This document shows positions 1 to 7,729 of a stretch of DNA of 64,000 nucleotides, one piece after another. Both the position numbers and the translations under genes were made by a program. Below the pieces are notes generated by a model. It made no database searches. It saw only the letters and a program-made list of their open reading frames with translations, and was not told the origin of the DNA. Each line of letters starts with the position of its first letter. Position 1 is the first letter of the stretch. Source of the DNA: PBB1 sp046154125 (GTDB lineage Bacteria > Pseudomonadota > Gammaproteobacteria > Burkholderiales > Burkholderiaceae_C); contig JBJXEJ010000167.1 of NCBI GenBank assembly GCA_046154125.1, positions 1 to 64,000 on the forward strand, written 5' to 3'.

Positions 1-1
1 C

Positions 2-721
2 GGGCCTGCATCGGCCGGCCCCATCACAACCTTTCTTGACCAGCCGACCAGTCTCTCTGCACTCGAGTCCAACGGCAGCGCGATATTCGCGGATGATTTC
101 GTGCCCGCTCACACAGGATGGCTTCACCACGCGATCTGGTGGGGCTCGCGGGCGCCAATCGACAGCCAATGGGTGATCGCGTTCTACGCGAACACGGCTG
201 GCCAGCCCAGCGGCGACAACCCCGTCACAGACGCCTTGGTCACGTTCGAGTTTTCAGGCGACGATTCCTTCCAGGAATCCAACTACGGTCTCGGTCCCGA
301 TGCGGAGATATGGAGGTTCGTCATTGGGCTGCCGGAGGTGCTGGAACTGATCGCCGGAAACGAGTACTGGTTCAGCGTCACCAACCTGGCCCCCGGCTGG
401 AAGTGGGCTGAGGCCGACAACGCTCCCACGGTCGGCACAGAGAACTTCAACGCCCATGTGACAGACCGCACCGAGTTGCCGGGTCCCGACTGCATTGCCG
501 TCGGCAATCCCCCCCTCTGCTACGGGCCCTGGGTGGACACGCATGCCAATTTCGCGTTCCAGATCGTCGTTCCTGAGCCGAGCAGCGCGTTTCTTGCGGG
601 CTTGGCCCTCGCGTTGCTGGCGTTTGCGCGTCGATCGAAATCGGGTTGCGCTGTCGAAATCAAGACTGGCTCGCTCCCTTGGCGCGCTTCCGGGAGAATG
701 GGGCGGCAACCTCAGCGATAG
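2..721 (+). CDS. PEP-CTERM sorting-domain protein, 5' end outside the window
   Basis: The reading frame is open from the first bases of the window, so the true start and signal peptide lie upstream; about 239 residues are visible. A PEP-CTERM signal is seen near residue 190: V-P-E-P-S-S, a hydrophobic helix (AFLAGLALALLAFA), then the basic cluster RRSK. Such proteins are exported, recognised by an exosortase and anchored or released at the cell surface. The body is rich in G, N, W and acidic residues, with no catalytic motif I recognise. Oddly, about 27 residues follow the basic cluster, whereas most PEP-CTERM proteins stop within a few residues of it. This may be read-through of a mutated stop or a frameshift near position 640. 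The function of the passenger domain is unknown. Confidence 0.8.
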   Translation, partial: GPASAGPITTFLDQPTSLSALESNGSAIFADDFVPAHTGWLHHAIWWGSRAPIDSQWVIAFYANTAGQPSGDNPVTDALVTFEFSGDDSFQESNYGLGPDAEIWRFVIGLPEVLELIAGNEYWFSVTNLAPGWKWAEADNAPTVGTENFNAHVTDRTELPGPDCIAVGNPPLCYGPWVDTHANFAFQIVVPEPSSAFLAGLALALLAFARRSKSGCAVEIKTGSLPWRASGRMGRQPQR

Positions 722-802
722 GCCCTGGCTGAACTGCCCCGGGGCTCGAGGAACTTGTTTGGTTCAAGTCAGGTCACCGCCACGAAGACTTGACTGAGTG
801 GA

Positions 803-1069
803 TCACCGCACCACGGTGATCCAGTCGCAGCGCAGGCGACCGCTGCGGTGCATCCGTTCGCGCATCGTCACGTAGACGCTTGGCAGGCACAACAGCGCCA
901 GCGAGGTGGCCCATGCCCAGGGAAGGTCGAGCACCAGTGCCGCTGGTCCGCCGACCCAGCCCGACATCCACAACGTCAGGATGCCTTCCCAGGTGTGTTT
1001 CTCGATGGGATGCTGCTGCCAATGGCGCAGGTGCCACATCCTGAGGGAGTGAAACTGATCCAGCGTCAT
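803..1069 (-). CDS. Small hypothetical membrane protein (88 aa)
   Basis: An 88-residue ORF with a clear AGGAG Shine-Dalgarno about 6 bases before its ATG. The N-terminal third is polar and rich in His and Trp (MTLDQFHSLRMWHLRHWQQH). Two hydrophobic segments follow, roughly residues 29-45 and 48-66, and then a basic tail, consistent with a small inner-membrane protein with two helices. I do not recognise a family. It lies 158 bp downstream of lldD on the same strand and converges with the PEP-CTERM gene. A 7-bp inverted repeat (764-770 / 787-793) sits in the convergent gap but has no T-run. Confidence 0.6.
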   Translation of the reverse strand: MTLDQFHSLRMWHLRHWQQHPIEKHTWEGILTLWMSGWVGGPAALVLDLPWAWATSLALLCLPSVYVTMRERMHRSGRLRCDWITVVR

Positions 1070-1227
1070 CGCGGTCTCCTGCGAACGGGAACGGGGTCTT
1101 GGAAAACTGCATTTCCAATTTACGCCCGTGTACACCGCAGCAAAAGCCCCAACAGCGCGGGTCTGACCGCTCAGTTCCCCGGCCGGCCGCAACCGATGCG
1201 CTGGCGCCTCAGGCTGGCGGCGACCAC

Positions 1228-2373
1228 TCAGAAGGTGCCCGGCAGCAGGATGTTCCGATCGACGGTGCGGATGTCGGTGTGGCCGCAAAAGGCCATCGTC
1301 AGGTCGAGTTCGTTGCGGATGATTTCCAGGCAGCGTGTCACGCCGGCCTCGCCCATCGCGCCCAGGCCGTACAGGAAGCTGCGTCCGATCAGCGTGCCGC
1401 GAGCGCCCAGCGCCCAGGCTTTCAGCACGTCCTGTCCGCTGCGGATGCCACCGTCCATCCAGACCTCGATGCGCGAGCCCACCGCTTCGGCGATGGCCGG
1501 CAATGCCGCGATCGATGACGGCGCGCCGTCGAGTTGGCGCCCGCCGTGGTTGGACACGATCAGTGCGTCGGCGCCGCTGTCGGCTGCCAGGCGCGCGTCT
1601 TCGGCGTCCATGATGCCTTTGAGGATCAGCTTGCCGCCCCAGCGCTTCTTGATCCATTCGACATCGGCCCAGCTCAAGGCCGGGTCGAACTGCTCGGCGG
1701 TCCAGGAACTCAGCGACGACAGGTCGCCGACGCCCTGCGCGTGGCCGACGATGTTGCCGAAGCTGCGCCGCTTCGTGCCCAGCATGCCGAGGCACCAGCG
1801 CGGCTTGGTGGCGAGGTTGATCAGGTTGGCAAGGGTCGGCTTCGGCGGCGCGCTGAGTCCGTTCTTGATGTCCTTGTGACGCTGGCCGAGGATCTGCAGA
1901 TCGAGTGTCAGCATCAGCGCACTGCACCGCGCGGCGCGGGCGCGCTCGATCAGTCGCTCGATGAAGCCGCGATCCTTCATCACGTACAGCTGGAACCAGA
2001 ACGGCGCGGTCGTGCTTGCTGCAATGTCCTCGATCGAGCAGATGCTCATCGTGCTGAGCGTGAACGGGATGCCGAACTTCTCGGCTGCGCGCACCGCCAG
2101 GATCTCGCCGTCGGCGTGCTGCATGCCGGTGAGGCCGGTCGGCGCGATCGCCACCGGCATCGCCGCGTCGATACCCACCATCTGCGTGCGCGTGGTCCGG
2201 TTCTGCATGTTGACCGCGACGCGCTGGCGCAGCTTGATGCGCTGGAAATCCGACTCGTTTGCGCGGTAGGTGCTCTCCGTCCAAGAGCCCGAATCGGCGT
2301 AGTCGTAGAACATGCGCGGCACGCGCTTCTGGGCGAGTACGCGCAGGTCTTCGATGTGGGTGATGGTGGGCAT
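1228..2373 (-). CDS. lldD: FMN-dependent L-lactate dehydrogenase / alpha-hydroxyacid oxidase
   Basis: This 381-residue protein is full length for the FMN alpha-hydroxyacid dehydrogenase family, which oxidises L-lactate (or a related 2-hydroxyacid) to the 2-oxoacid and passes electrons to the respiratory chain. The N-terminus (ITHIEDLRVLAQKRVPRMFYDYADSGSWTE) is typical of LldD. The catalytic His lies in SNHGGRQLD near residue 276. The FMN phosphate site is the DGGIRSG ... GARGTLIGRSFLYGL region. The start chosen is the ATG directly before this conserved N-terminus; the frame stays open upstream but that part is unlike the family. Substrate could also be glycolate or mandelate; lactate is favoured by overall resemblance. 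It lies downstream of the hemoglobin gene on the same strand. Confidence 0.88.
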   Translation of the reverse strand: MPTITHIEDLRVLAQKRVPRMFYDYADSGSWTESTYRANESDFQRIKLRQRVAVNMQNRTTRTQMVGIDAAMPVAIAPTGLTGMQHADGEILAVRAAEKFGIPFTLSTMSICSIEDIAASTTAPFWFQLYVMKDRGFIERLIERARAARCSALMLTLDLQILGQRHKDIKNGLSAPPKPTLANLINLATKPRWCLGMLGTKRRSFGNIVGHAQGVGDLSSLSSWTAEQFDPALSWADVEWIKKRWGGKLILKGIMDAEDARLAADSGADALIVSNHGGRQLDGAPSSIAALPAIAEAVGSRIEVWMDGGIRSGQDVLKAWALGARGTLIGRSFLYGLGAMGEAGVTRCLEIIRNELDLTMAFCGHTDIRTVDRNILLPGTF

Positions 2374-2419
2374 CGCTTTTTCCGGAATCCGTTTTCCGGA
2401 TGCTAAGGCGCCGGCGCGC

Positions 2420-2435
2420 GGCCGGCATGCCGGCC
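2420..2435. repeat. 16-bp perfect palindrome between glbN and lldD
   Basis: GGCCGGCATGCCGGCC is a perfect 16-base palindrome in the 79-bp gap upstream of lldD. A tandem TCCGGAAAA-like motif occurs closer to the lldD start. It could be a regulator site or chance in GC-rich DNA; there is no T-run, so it is not an intrinsic terminator. Confidence 0.4.
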
Positions 2436-2452
2436 TGCCTGCCCGAAACGGA

Positions 2453-2956
2453 TCAGCGCACGTTGACGATGTCCCGGTGCATCGGCGCCAGCTGCGCGAG
2501 CAGCCGGTTCTGCGTGTGAAAGGCGACGCCCTGCGCGTCCAGTGCCTGCTGCAGCACCTCGACCACCGCATTGAAGGCGGCCTTGTTGATGTCGACGCCG
2601 CTGTGCAGCCGCTTCATGTTGTGTTTCGCCTGCCTGCACGGGCCGCCCGAGACTTCGCAGAACTGCACCACCAGACGATCGCGGAACTGGGTTTCGTCGA
2701 CGTCGCGGAAGTAGGGCGCCAGACGCGGATCGGCCAGCAGCCGGTCGCGGAAATCGGCAACCAGCCTGACCAGTCCGTCCTGGCCGCCCAGCGCCTGGTA
2801 GAGCGTGTCGTCGGAAGGCGGCAGCGGGATGTAGCTGTCGGGCATCTCGTTCGGGCGCATGCGCTCGTCGGCCGGAGTCGCGCCGCAGAGGGTCAGCGCG
2901 CACAGGCAGGCCAGCGCGCGCAGTAGGGTGGACAGGTTGGACATAGCGGTCGGCAT
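2453..2956 (-). CDS. Group 1 truncated hemoglobin, probably exported
   Basis: A 167-residue protein whose C-terminal ~115 residues match the truncated hemoglobin fold: LYQALGGQDGLVRLVADFRDRLLADPRLAPYF with the conserved Gly pair and B-helix, then KHNMKRLHSG with the proximal-type His region, then a helical end. Before it is a hydrophobic, signal-peptide-like segment (LSTLLRALACLCALTLCGA), with cysteines that could also serve as a lipobox. Export of a small globin is uncommon but known in betaproteobacteria. The ATG overlaps the TGA of the DUF3034 gene (TGATG), so translation is probably coupled; a second ATG 12 bases inside is possible. The role may be O2 or NO binding in the periplasm, by inference only. 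Confidence 0.8.
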   Translation of the reverse strand: MPTAMSNLSTLLRALACLCALTLCGATPADERMRPNEMPDSYIPLPPSDDTLYQALGGQDGLVRLVADFRDRLLADPRLAPYFRDVDETQFRDRLVVQFCEVSGGPCRQAKHNMKRLHSGVDINKAAFNAVVEVLQQALDAQGVAFHTQNRLLAQLAPMHRDIVNVR

Positions 2957-3957
2957 CAATACGAGAGCTGGACAGACACGTAGGTCCCCGTCTGCCGCTT
3001 CGGCGTCAGCGCTGGCACGATGTGGCCCAGGTCCACCCAGGCCAGCGTCAGCGACACCCACTTGGCCGGTGTCCAGGCGATGAAGGCGTCCTTCCAGTCG
3101 TCTTCGCGCAAGCCCCGGCCGAAGGCGACGCCGTTCAGGTTGTCGGGCTTGCTGCGGTATTCGATGCCGATGGCCACGTCCTTGCGCAGCAGCAGCGCGG
3201 CAGACATCTCGGCCTGCACCTTGTAGTCGTCATTCCTGACACTGCCGAAACCCAGCAGGCCGTTCTGGTTGGCGCGGGTGGCGCGCAGCGTGCCGTTGAG
3301 CAGCACGCTGTGTGCAAGGAGCAGCTTGGTGGCGCTCACATAGAAATCGGTGCCCTGGCTGTGCGCACCCAGGGAACGAAGCACCGGCGCGAAGCGCCCG
3401 GCGTCCAGATCCTTGTACTGGATGCCGACGGCGATCAGCGGCATCAGGCGGTCGCTGTCGAGGATGGCATCGCCGGCCACGCGCACTTTCAGCCCGACGA
3501 TCGTCTGCCTGAGCCGCAGCCCGGGAAAGCCGAGAGGGGCGATCGACTGGCCGGTGTGAAAGTCCTGACGACCGATCGACACCTCGACACGATCGCCCCA
3601 TGCCACGGCCGCGCCATAGCCGGTCAGCGAGTAATCCTGCACGATGGCGCGGGTCAGGTAGGCACTCGCTCCGAGGGAGTCCTCCGTCGCGTAGCTGCCG
3701 GTCACCGCCCATGGCGTCAGACCGCCTCCAGCGGCGCCGTCGATGCTGCTGACCCCCGAGGTCAGCAGCAGCTTGCCCTGCCGACCCGATACCGGCGGCG
3801 GCAGTGTGGGTCGTGACACGGTGGCGGGCGGATCCTGCGGTGGGTTCGTCGGCCCCGCCGGCTCCGGAATCGAGCCCTGCGCCACGCTTGGCGACTGCGG
3901 CAGGCTCATCGCCAGCAGCAACGCAAGATGGGGGGCGAATGATCGAACGCAGAGCAT
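2956..3957 (-). CDS. DUF3034 family outer-membrane protein
   Basis: A 333-residue protein with an N-terminal signal peptide (MLCVRSFAPHLALLLAMSLP...VAQG), a Pro-rich linker, and a long domain of alternating hydrophobic strands. It carries the DUF3034 hallmarks GKLLLTSGVSSIDGAAGGGLTPW, GVQYKD-like strands, LLNGTLRATRANQNGLLGFG and SLTLAWVDLGHI, and ends in an aromatic (Y), as outer-membrane barrels do. The start is the ATG at 3957; upstream in-frame ATGs would run into dinB. Its stop overlaps the start of the exported hemoglobin, so the two form a coupled pair. The biochemical function of DUF3034 is not known to me. Confidence 0.8.
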   Translation of the reverse strand: MLCVRSFAPHLALLLAMSLPQSPSVAQGSIPEPAGPTNPPQDPPATVSRPTLPPPVSGRQGKLLLTSGVSSIDGAAGGGLTPWAVTGSYATEDSLGASAYLTRAIVQDYSLTGYGAAVAWGDRVEVSIGRQDFHTGQSIAPLGFPGLRLRQTIVGLKVRVAGDAILDSDRLMPLIAVGIQYKDLDAGRFAPVLRSLGAHSQGTDFYVSATKLLLAHSVLLNGTLRATRANQNGLLGFGSVRNDDYKVQAEMSAALLLRKDVAIGIEYRSKPDNLNGVAFGRGLREDDWKDAFIAWTPAKWVSLTLAWVDLGHIVPALTPKRQTGTYVSVQLSY

Positions 3958-4027
3958 CGTGGGTAGAGCGCCGGCTGCGTGAACAGCAGGGGTCCGAATG
4001 GAAAACCGGAATGGCCCGGTCCATTTT

Positions 4028-5290
4028 TCAGGCCGCTGTCTCGTCCGATTCATCGATGAACGGCAGATCGACCTGACATATCGATGGCGATATCCGCGTC
4101 GTGGCTGCGCTGGTTTTCGGCCCGATCGACCTGCCCTGCGCTGTCGACGGTGCCGGCCCGGCCGATGTCGGCGTCAGCGTGCCGGCGCGCACGCCGAGCA
4201 GTCGCAGGCGGCGCGACAAGTCGACGCGCTTCAGGCACGACCCCGCGGCCAGGCGGATCGCCGCGGCGTCGCCGATCGCCGCCGGCAGTGTCACGTCGCG
4301 CGTCACGATCCGGAAGTCGTCGTAGCGCAGCTTGATGCCGACGGTCAGCGTGGTGTAGCCCTTGCGCTGGAGATCGCCGGCCAGCCGCTCGCACAGCCGC
4401 GTGAAGCTTTCCGACAGCGCAGCGCGGTCGCGCACCGCGTGAAGGTCGCGTTCGAAGGTGGTTTCGCGGCTGATCGACTTCGGTTCGCGGTGAGTGACGA
4501 TGGGACGGTCGTCGCGGCCGTTTGCGGCCGCATGCAGCCAGGCACCGTAGCTGCGCCCGAATTGCGCCAGCAGAAAGCCCGGGTCGGCGGCTGCCACGTC
4601 GCCGATGGTGAGGAGGCCGTATCCCGCCAGCTTCGCCGCCGCTTTCGGTCCGATGCCGTTGACCTTGGCCGCGGCCAGCGGCCAGATGCGCGTCGGGATC
4701 TCCTCGGTTTTCAGAAGGGTCAGGCCGTCGGGCTTGTCGAGTTCGGATGCAATCTTCGACAGCAGCTTGTTCGGCGTGACGCCGATCGAGCAGGTCAGGC
4801 CGGTGGCCTCGAACACCGCGTCCTTCAGCGAGCGTGCTGCAGCCAGGCCCGCATCGTCCTGCGCGCCGGGCAGGTCGGTGAGGTCGATGTAGATCTCGTC
4901 GATGCCGCGATCCTCGATCACCGGGGCGACGTCGCGCACGGCCTCCTTGAAGCGCTGCGAATACCGGCGGTATTCGTCGAAATCGACCGGCAGCAGCACC
5001 GCGTGGGGCGCCAGCTGGGCCGCCTTCATCACGCCCATGCCCGAATGCACGCCGAACGCGCGGGCCTCGTAGGTGCAGGTGGTGATGACGCCGCGCCCGG
5101 CGTAGTCGCGCAGCGTGGCGTAGCGGCTTGTGCCGTCCTGTTGTCGCACCGTTTGCCGGTCTTTGCTGCCGCCGATCACGACGGCCTGGCCGCGAAGATC
5201 GGGGTAGCGCAGGAGTTCGACCGACGCGTAGAAGGCGTCCATGTCGAGATGGGCGATGAGGCGGTGTCTTGCGGCTGACATGGCGGCCAT
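4028..5290 (-). CDS. dinB: DNA polymerase IV (Y-family translesion polymerase)
   Basis: A 420-residue Y-family polymerase for error-prone lesion bypass. The palm begins with IAHLDMDAFYASVE (first metal-binding Asp), and the second metal site is in EDRGIDEIYIDL, where Gly replaces the usual Ser of the SIDE motif. The finger/little-finger features TCTYEARAFGVHSGM, SIGVTPNKLLSKIASELDKPDG and the helix-hairpin-helix VNGIGPKAAAKLAGYG are all present. A 40-residue low-complexity tail follows, ending in VDLPFIDESDETAA, perhaps a clamp-binding peptide. A second in-frame ATG at 5281 is an alternative start. I see no clear LexA box upstream. Confidence 0.92.
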   Translation of the reverse strand: MAAMSAARHRLIAHLDMDAFYASVELLRYPDLRGQAVVIGGSKDRQTVRQQDGTSRYATLRDYAGRGVITTCTYEARAFGVHSGMGVMKAAQLAPHAVLLPVDFDEYRRYSQRFKEAVRDVAPVIEDRGIDEIYIDLTDLPGAQDDAGLAAARSLKDAVFEATGLTCSIGVTPNKLLSKIASELDKPDGLTLLKTEEIPTRIWPLAAAKVNGIGPKAAAKLAGYGLLTIGDVAAADPGFLLAQFGRSYGAWLHAAANGRDDRPIVTHREPKSISRETTFERDLHAVRDRAALSESFTRLCERLAGDLQRKGYTTLTVGIKLRYDDFRIVTRDVTLPAAIGDAAAIRLAAGSCLKRVDLSRRLRLLGVRAGTLTPTSAGPAPSTAQGRSIGPKTSAATTRISPSICQVDLPFIDESDETAA

Positions 5291-5379
5291 TCTCGGCTCG
5301 GCCTTACGTTGTGCCCTTTGCAAGACTGCGTCGGGTCCCGCCCCGACAGGCGGGTAACTTTCATTGGCGGGCCCAAATA

Positions 5380-5723
5380 AAAGTCACCAAAGCAAAGGGC
5401 CTCGAACACCAGCGATTTGGTTACGATGCTGCGGGCAGAAGGCTGACGGCCGAGGCTCTGGCACGAGAAAGCTCACCGGACTCCGGCCACGAGCACCTCG
5501 CTAACGCCGATCTGCTTGTTCTCGTTTCGACTCGACTCTGCGGGTCATTGCGACGATGACCCGCAGGGTCGAGGCGCAGCGAACTCGAGTTGGCTGAATG
5601 TGAGCGAGGAAACCCCGGAAGTAGCTCGGTGATCGTTTTCGAGCCAGAGACCTGGAAGCAGGTGTGTAGCCGAAGCGAGCCAGTCAAATGGCTGGTGTTC
5701 GGGCACGCTTCTTTGGTGACTTT
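5380..5723. repeat. Inverted-repeat-bounded non-coding element
   Basis: AAAGTCACCAAAG at 5380-5392 is exactly inverted as CTTTGGTGACTTT at 5711-5723. Next to the right copy is a small hairpin-like stretch (CTTTCTTCTG...CAGCAGAAGAAAG). Similar CTTTGGTGACTTT-containing blocks are, from general memory, scattered in many beta- and gammaproteobacterial genomes, so this is likely one copy of a dispersed non-coding repeat family. No transposase is present. Confidence 0.5.
5528..5576. repeat. Long hairpin inside the inverted-repeat element
   Basis: A stem of 10 perfect pairs (TGCGGGTCAT 5539-5548 with ATGACCCGCA 5556-5565) around a 7-base loop extends outward to about 20 pairs with two mismatches. 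There is no T-run on either side, so it is not an ordinary terminator. Confidence 0.55.
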
Positions 5724-5849
5724 CTTCTGTGCCAGCAGAAGAAAGTTGGTCGGCAGCCGGGCCGAGACCCGGCGGGCTGTCTGCAAGCCAATCAGAAGGG
5801 GAGAAAGCGATCAGACGCCTGCGACAAAGGCAGGCGACCCGCAGGACGA

Positions 5850-6272
5850 TCAAGCCAGCAGCGACCCACTGCGGGTCAGCCGCTCGGCACCGCCTTGCGA
5901 GCCGTACAGCACGGGCGCTTCACGTGGCAGCAGCACATCGATCGCGCGATCGAGAGCCGCCGTGGCGCGGGCCAGGCTTTCGCGCTGGGCTGCGACCGTG
6001 CCTCCGGCACTGGCCAGACGGCGGCGCAGGGCCGGGGGTACCGGGCCGTTGCGAGCAGCGCGTGAAAAATGATCGACTGCGTTCGACAACGCGCGATGCA
6101 ATTCGGTGGCGTGCAGGTCGATGGACGACATGTCCTGGGTGCGCAGGGCTTCGCCCAGCGACGTCAGGCGGCGTTCGACCGCACTCAAGGTCGATTCCAG
6201 CGCGGTATCTGCGACCTCGGCCGCAGCGCCGGAGGTTGCGGGCAAGAGATGGTGCGACGGCGACAGGTTCAT
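5850..6272 (-). CDS. flgN: FlgN-like flagellar export chaperone candidate
   Basis: A 140-residue, mostly alpha-helical protein with heptad-like leucines (LSAVERRLTSLGEALRTQDMSSIDLHATELHRALSNAVDHF) and a basic, Ala-rich second half. FlgN proteins are 130-160 residues, weakly conserved, and act in the cytoplasm as chaperones for the hook-filament junction proteins FlgK and FlgL. The call rests mainly on position directly after flgM, the usual flgA-flgM-flgN order, and on size and helical character. flgK and flgL lie about 9 kb away on the other strand. The last 20 residues (YGSQGGAERLTRSGSLLA) look disordered. Confidence 0.65.
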   Translation of the reverse strand: MNLSPSHHLLPATSGAAAEVADTALESTLSAVERRLTSLGEALRTQDMSSIDLHATELHRALSNAVDHFSRAARNGPVPPALRRRLASAGGTVAAQRESLARATAALDRAIDVLLPREAPVLYGSQGGAERLTRSGSLLA

Positions 6273-6298
6273 GGCGTGGGCGGCGCTCGGTTGGACTG

Positions 6299-6622
6299 TC
6301 AGGTCTTGGAGGGTGTGCTGTTCAGCACCTCGGCGGCGTTCGCGATCAGCTTGTCGGCGATGGCCTCCGCGTTGATCTTGTACTCGCCCTTTTCTATGGC
6401 ATTCGCGACGCGCTCGACCTTTTCGGAGTCGAAATCGCCCGGAACACCGGCTTCACCGGACAGCAGTCTGGTGGCCGCGCTCGACAGCGCCACATGGGCG
6501 CTGGCTTCCGTCGCCTGCGGGGACGCGCCAGCTTCGGCGGCTGTGCGCGGCGCGGATTGCGCCGCCGGTGCGGTGGCCGCAGCAGGTGCCGCAGGCTTGT
6601 CAGCAGGGTTTCCGATTTTCAT
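6299..6622 (-). CDS. flgM: Anti-sigma-28 factor FlgM
   Basis: A 107-residue protein with a disordered Ala/Pro-rich N-terminal half and the conserved sigma-28-binding C-terminal helices (FDSEKVERVANAIEKGEYKINAEAIADKLIANA). FlgM binds FliA in the cytoplasm until the hook is finished, then leaves through the flagellar export channel, releasing late gene expression. It is transcribed before flgN, 26 bp apart. A sigma-28-like promoter lies about 55-80 bp upstream of the start, giving the usual feedback loop. Confidence 0.93.
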   Translation of the reverse strand: MKIGNPADKPAAPAAATAPAAQSAPRTAAEAGASPQATEASAHVALSSAATRLLSGEAGVPGDFDSEKVERVANAIEKGEYKINAEAIADKLIANAAEVLNSTPSKT

Positions 6623-6673
6623 GATGTTCTCCCAACAGGACGCCGAACGAGCGACCTTCTCAACATGAACGGT

Positions 6674-6700
6674 ATTTCGACCGGCCTGACCACGACTTTA
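6674..6700 (-). promoter_or_regulatory. Candidate sigma-28 (FliA) promoter for flgM-flgN
   Basis: On the minus strand, TAAA (6700-6697) is followed after 15 bases by GTCGAAAT (6681-6674). The FliA consensus is TAAA-N15-GCCGATAA; the spacing is exact and the -10 matches at five of eight positions. The position fits late-class control of flgM. Prediction by eye only. Confidence 0.5.
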
Positions 6701-6761
6701 GGTCTTTTTGCATCCGCAGCGGTCCCCCCCGAAGCGCCTGCCTGGCGGTGAGACACCGCTT

Positions 6762-7580
6762 TCAAAGCGAAATCTCGAGTTCGCGGGTGCCGATCGGCAT
6801 GCCGGTGATGACCTGGCCGCCTTCGGTGCGGACGCGGGCAGACTGGCCTTCAAGGCCAGGTGTCAGTGCCTGGCCGCTGCCGGCCACGCTGAATCCGGGG
6901 CCCGTCGCCAGCACCTTGATGGTGTCGCCAGCCGCGAACCATTGCCGCGGCTTCAGATCGGTCTGCCGGACCCCTTGACCGGCTGCCAGCGGTCGTGCGA
7001 GCGTGCGTCCCACGGCCAGTGCCGATGAAGTGACGACGGCACTGTTTTCCTCGGCAAGATCGATCTCGGCCAATCTGAGGTCCGTCTCGCGCACCGTTGC
7101 GCCAGCGGGCAAGGGGAGGGCTGCCACCAGTGCGTTGCCGTAGACCCTCACGGTGATCGGCAGGTAAACGTTCCACGGGCGTGCGCCCTGTGCGCAGCGC
7201 AGACCGATGCGCGCCTTGCCCCACAGGCGAACGCCCGCGGGCAGATAGGGTTCGATGCGCTGGCATGGCGCCAGCTTCAGTCGCGGGTCGAGCGCACCGA
7301 CGGCCACGTCGAAGCGAATCGGGCTGCCGATCCCCGTGCTGGCGTTGGTGGCCCCCGCGGTCTGGGCTCCTGCGGTCTGCTGTGTTGCCAGCAGGGCCAG
7401 TTCGCGCACCTGATCGACCAGCATGGCGTCGATCGTTTCACCGGCTGCCGCCTGGGCCTGAGTACGCAGGGGCGTGCACAGGATCAGGGTGCCGGCCATC
7501 AGCAGCAGGCCGCAGGCCGATGCGAACGCGTGCGCGAATCTCGCTGACGTGGCGTGGACGTGACGAATCGGGAGTTTCAT
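6762..7580 (-). CDS. flgA: Flagellar P-ring assembly chaperone FlgA
   Basis: A 272-residue periplasmic protein with a long cleavable signal region (SACGLLLMAGTLILCTPLRTQAQA) and the C-terminal SAF/FlgA domain: RFDVAVGALDPRLKLAPCQRIEPYLPAG, LPAGATVRETDLRLAEIDL, VGRTLARPLAAGQGVRQTDLKPRQ and VLATGPGFSVAGSGQAL. FlgA helps FlgI polymerise into the P ring around the rod. It is divergent from flgB, with 149 bp between the two starts, as in many proteobacteria. The 139-bp gap to flgM holds the FliA-like site. Confidence 0.92.
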   Translation of the reverse strand: MKLPIRHVHATSARFAHAFASACGLLLMAGTLILCTPLRTQAQAAAGETIDAMLVDQVRELALLATQQTAGAQTAGATNASTGIGSPIRFDVAVGALDPRLKLAPCQRIEPYLPAGVRLWGKARIGLRCAQGARPWNVYLPITVRVYGNALVAALPLPAGATVRETDLRLAEIDLAEENSAVVTSSALAVGRTLARPLAAGQGVRQTDLKPRQWFAAGDTIKVLATGPGFSVAGSGQALTPGLEGQSARVRTEGGQVITGMPIGTRELEISL

Positions 7581-7729
7581 CGCTGCACTCTAGAGGCGAC
7601 CTCGTGCGGTCCAGCATCGGAATTGACGGCGATTCACGCTGTTGTTCCCGCTTATGTTGGCGAGGTCGCTCTCGACAATGGCTGCACTACGTCCCTCGCC
7701 GGACCGCACCGAACCCTCGGGAGTGCCAC

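Larger units (their letters stand above)
5291..5849. other. 559-bp gene-free stretch holding an inverted-repeat-bounded element
   Basis: No convincing gene lies between dinB and flgN. The stretch holds a 13-bp perfect inverted repeat pair about 320 bp apart, a long internal hairpin and several GC-rich segments. Short open frames exist on both strands, but none has a Shine-Dalgarno, recognisable domain or consistent codon bias. Confidence 0.6.

Noticed and set aside
764..793. Terminator between the first two genes
   Set aside because: A 7-bp inverted repeat is present, but the 16-base loop and lack of a T-run make it unconvincing.
803..2428. 541-codon frame covering the lldD region in another frame
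   Set aside because: Only its last 88 codons look like protein; the rest is a shadow of lldD. The small gene 803-1069 is kept.
7581..7729. Sigma-54 promoter in the flgA-flgB gap
   Set aside because: No TGGC-N8-TTGC type element with correct spacing is present on either strand.
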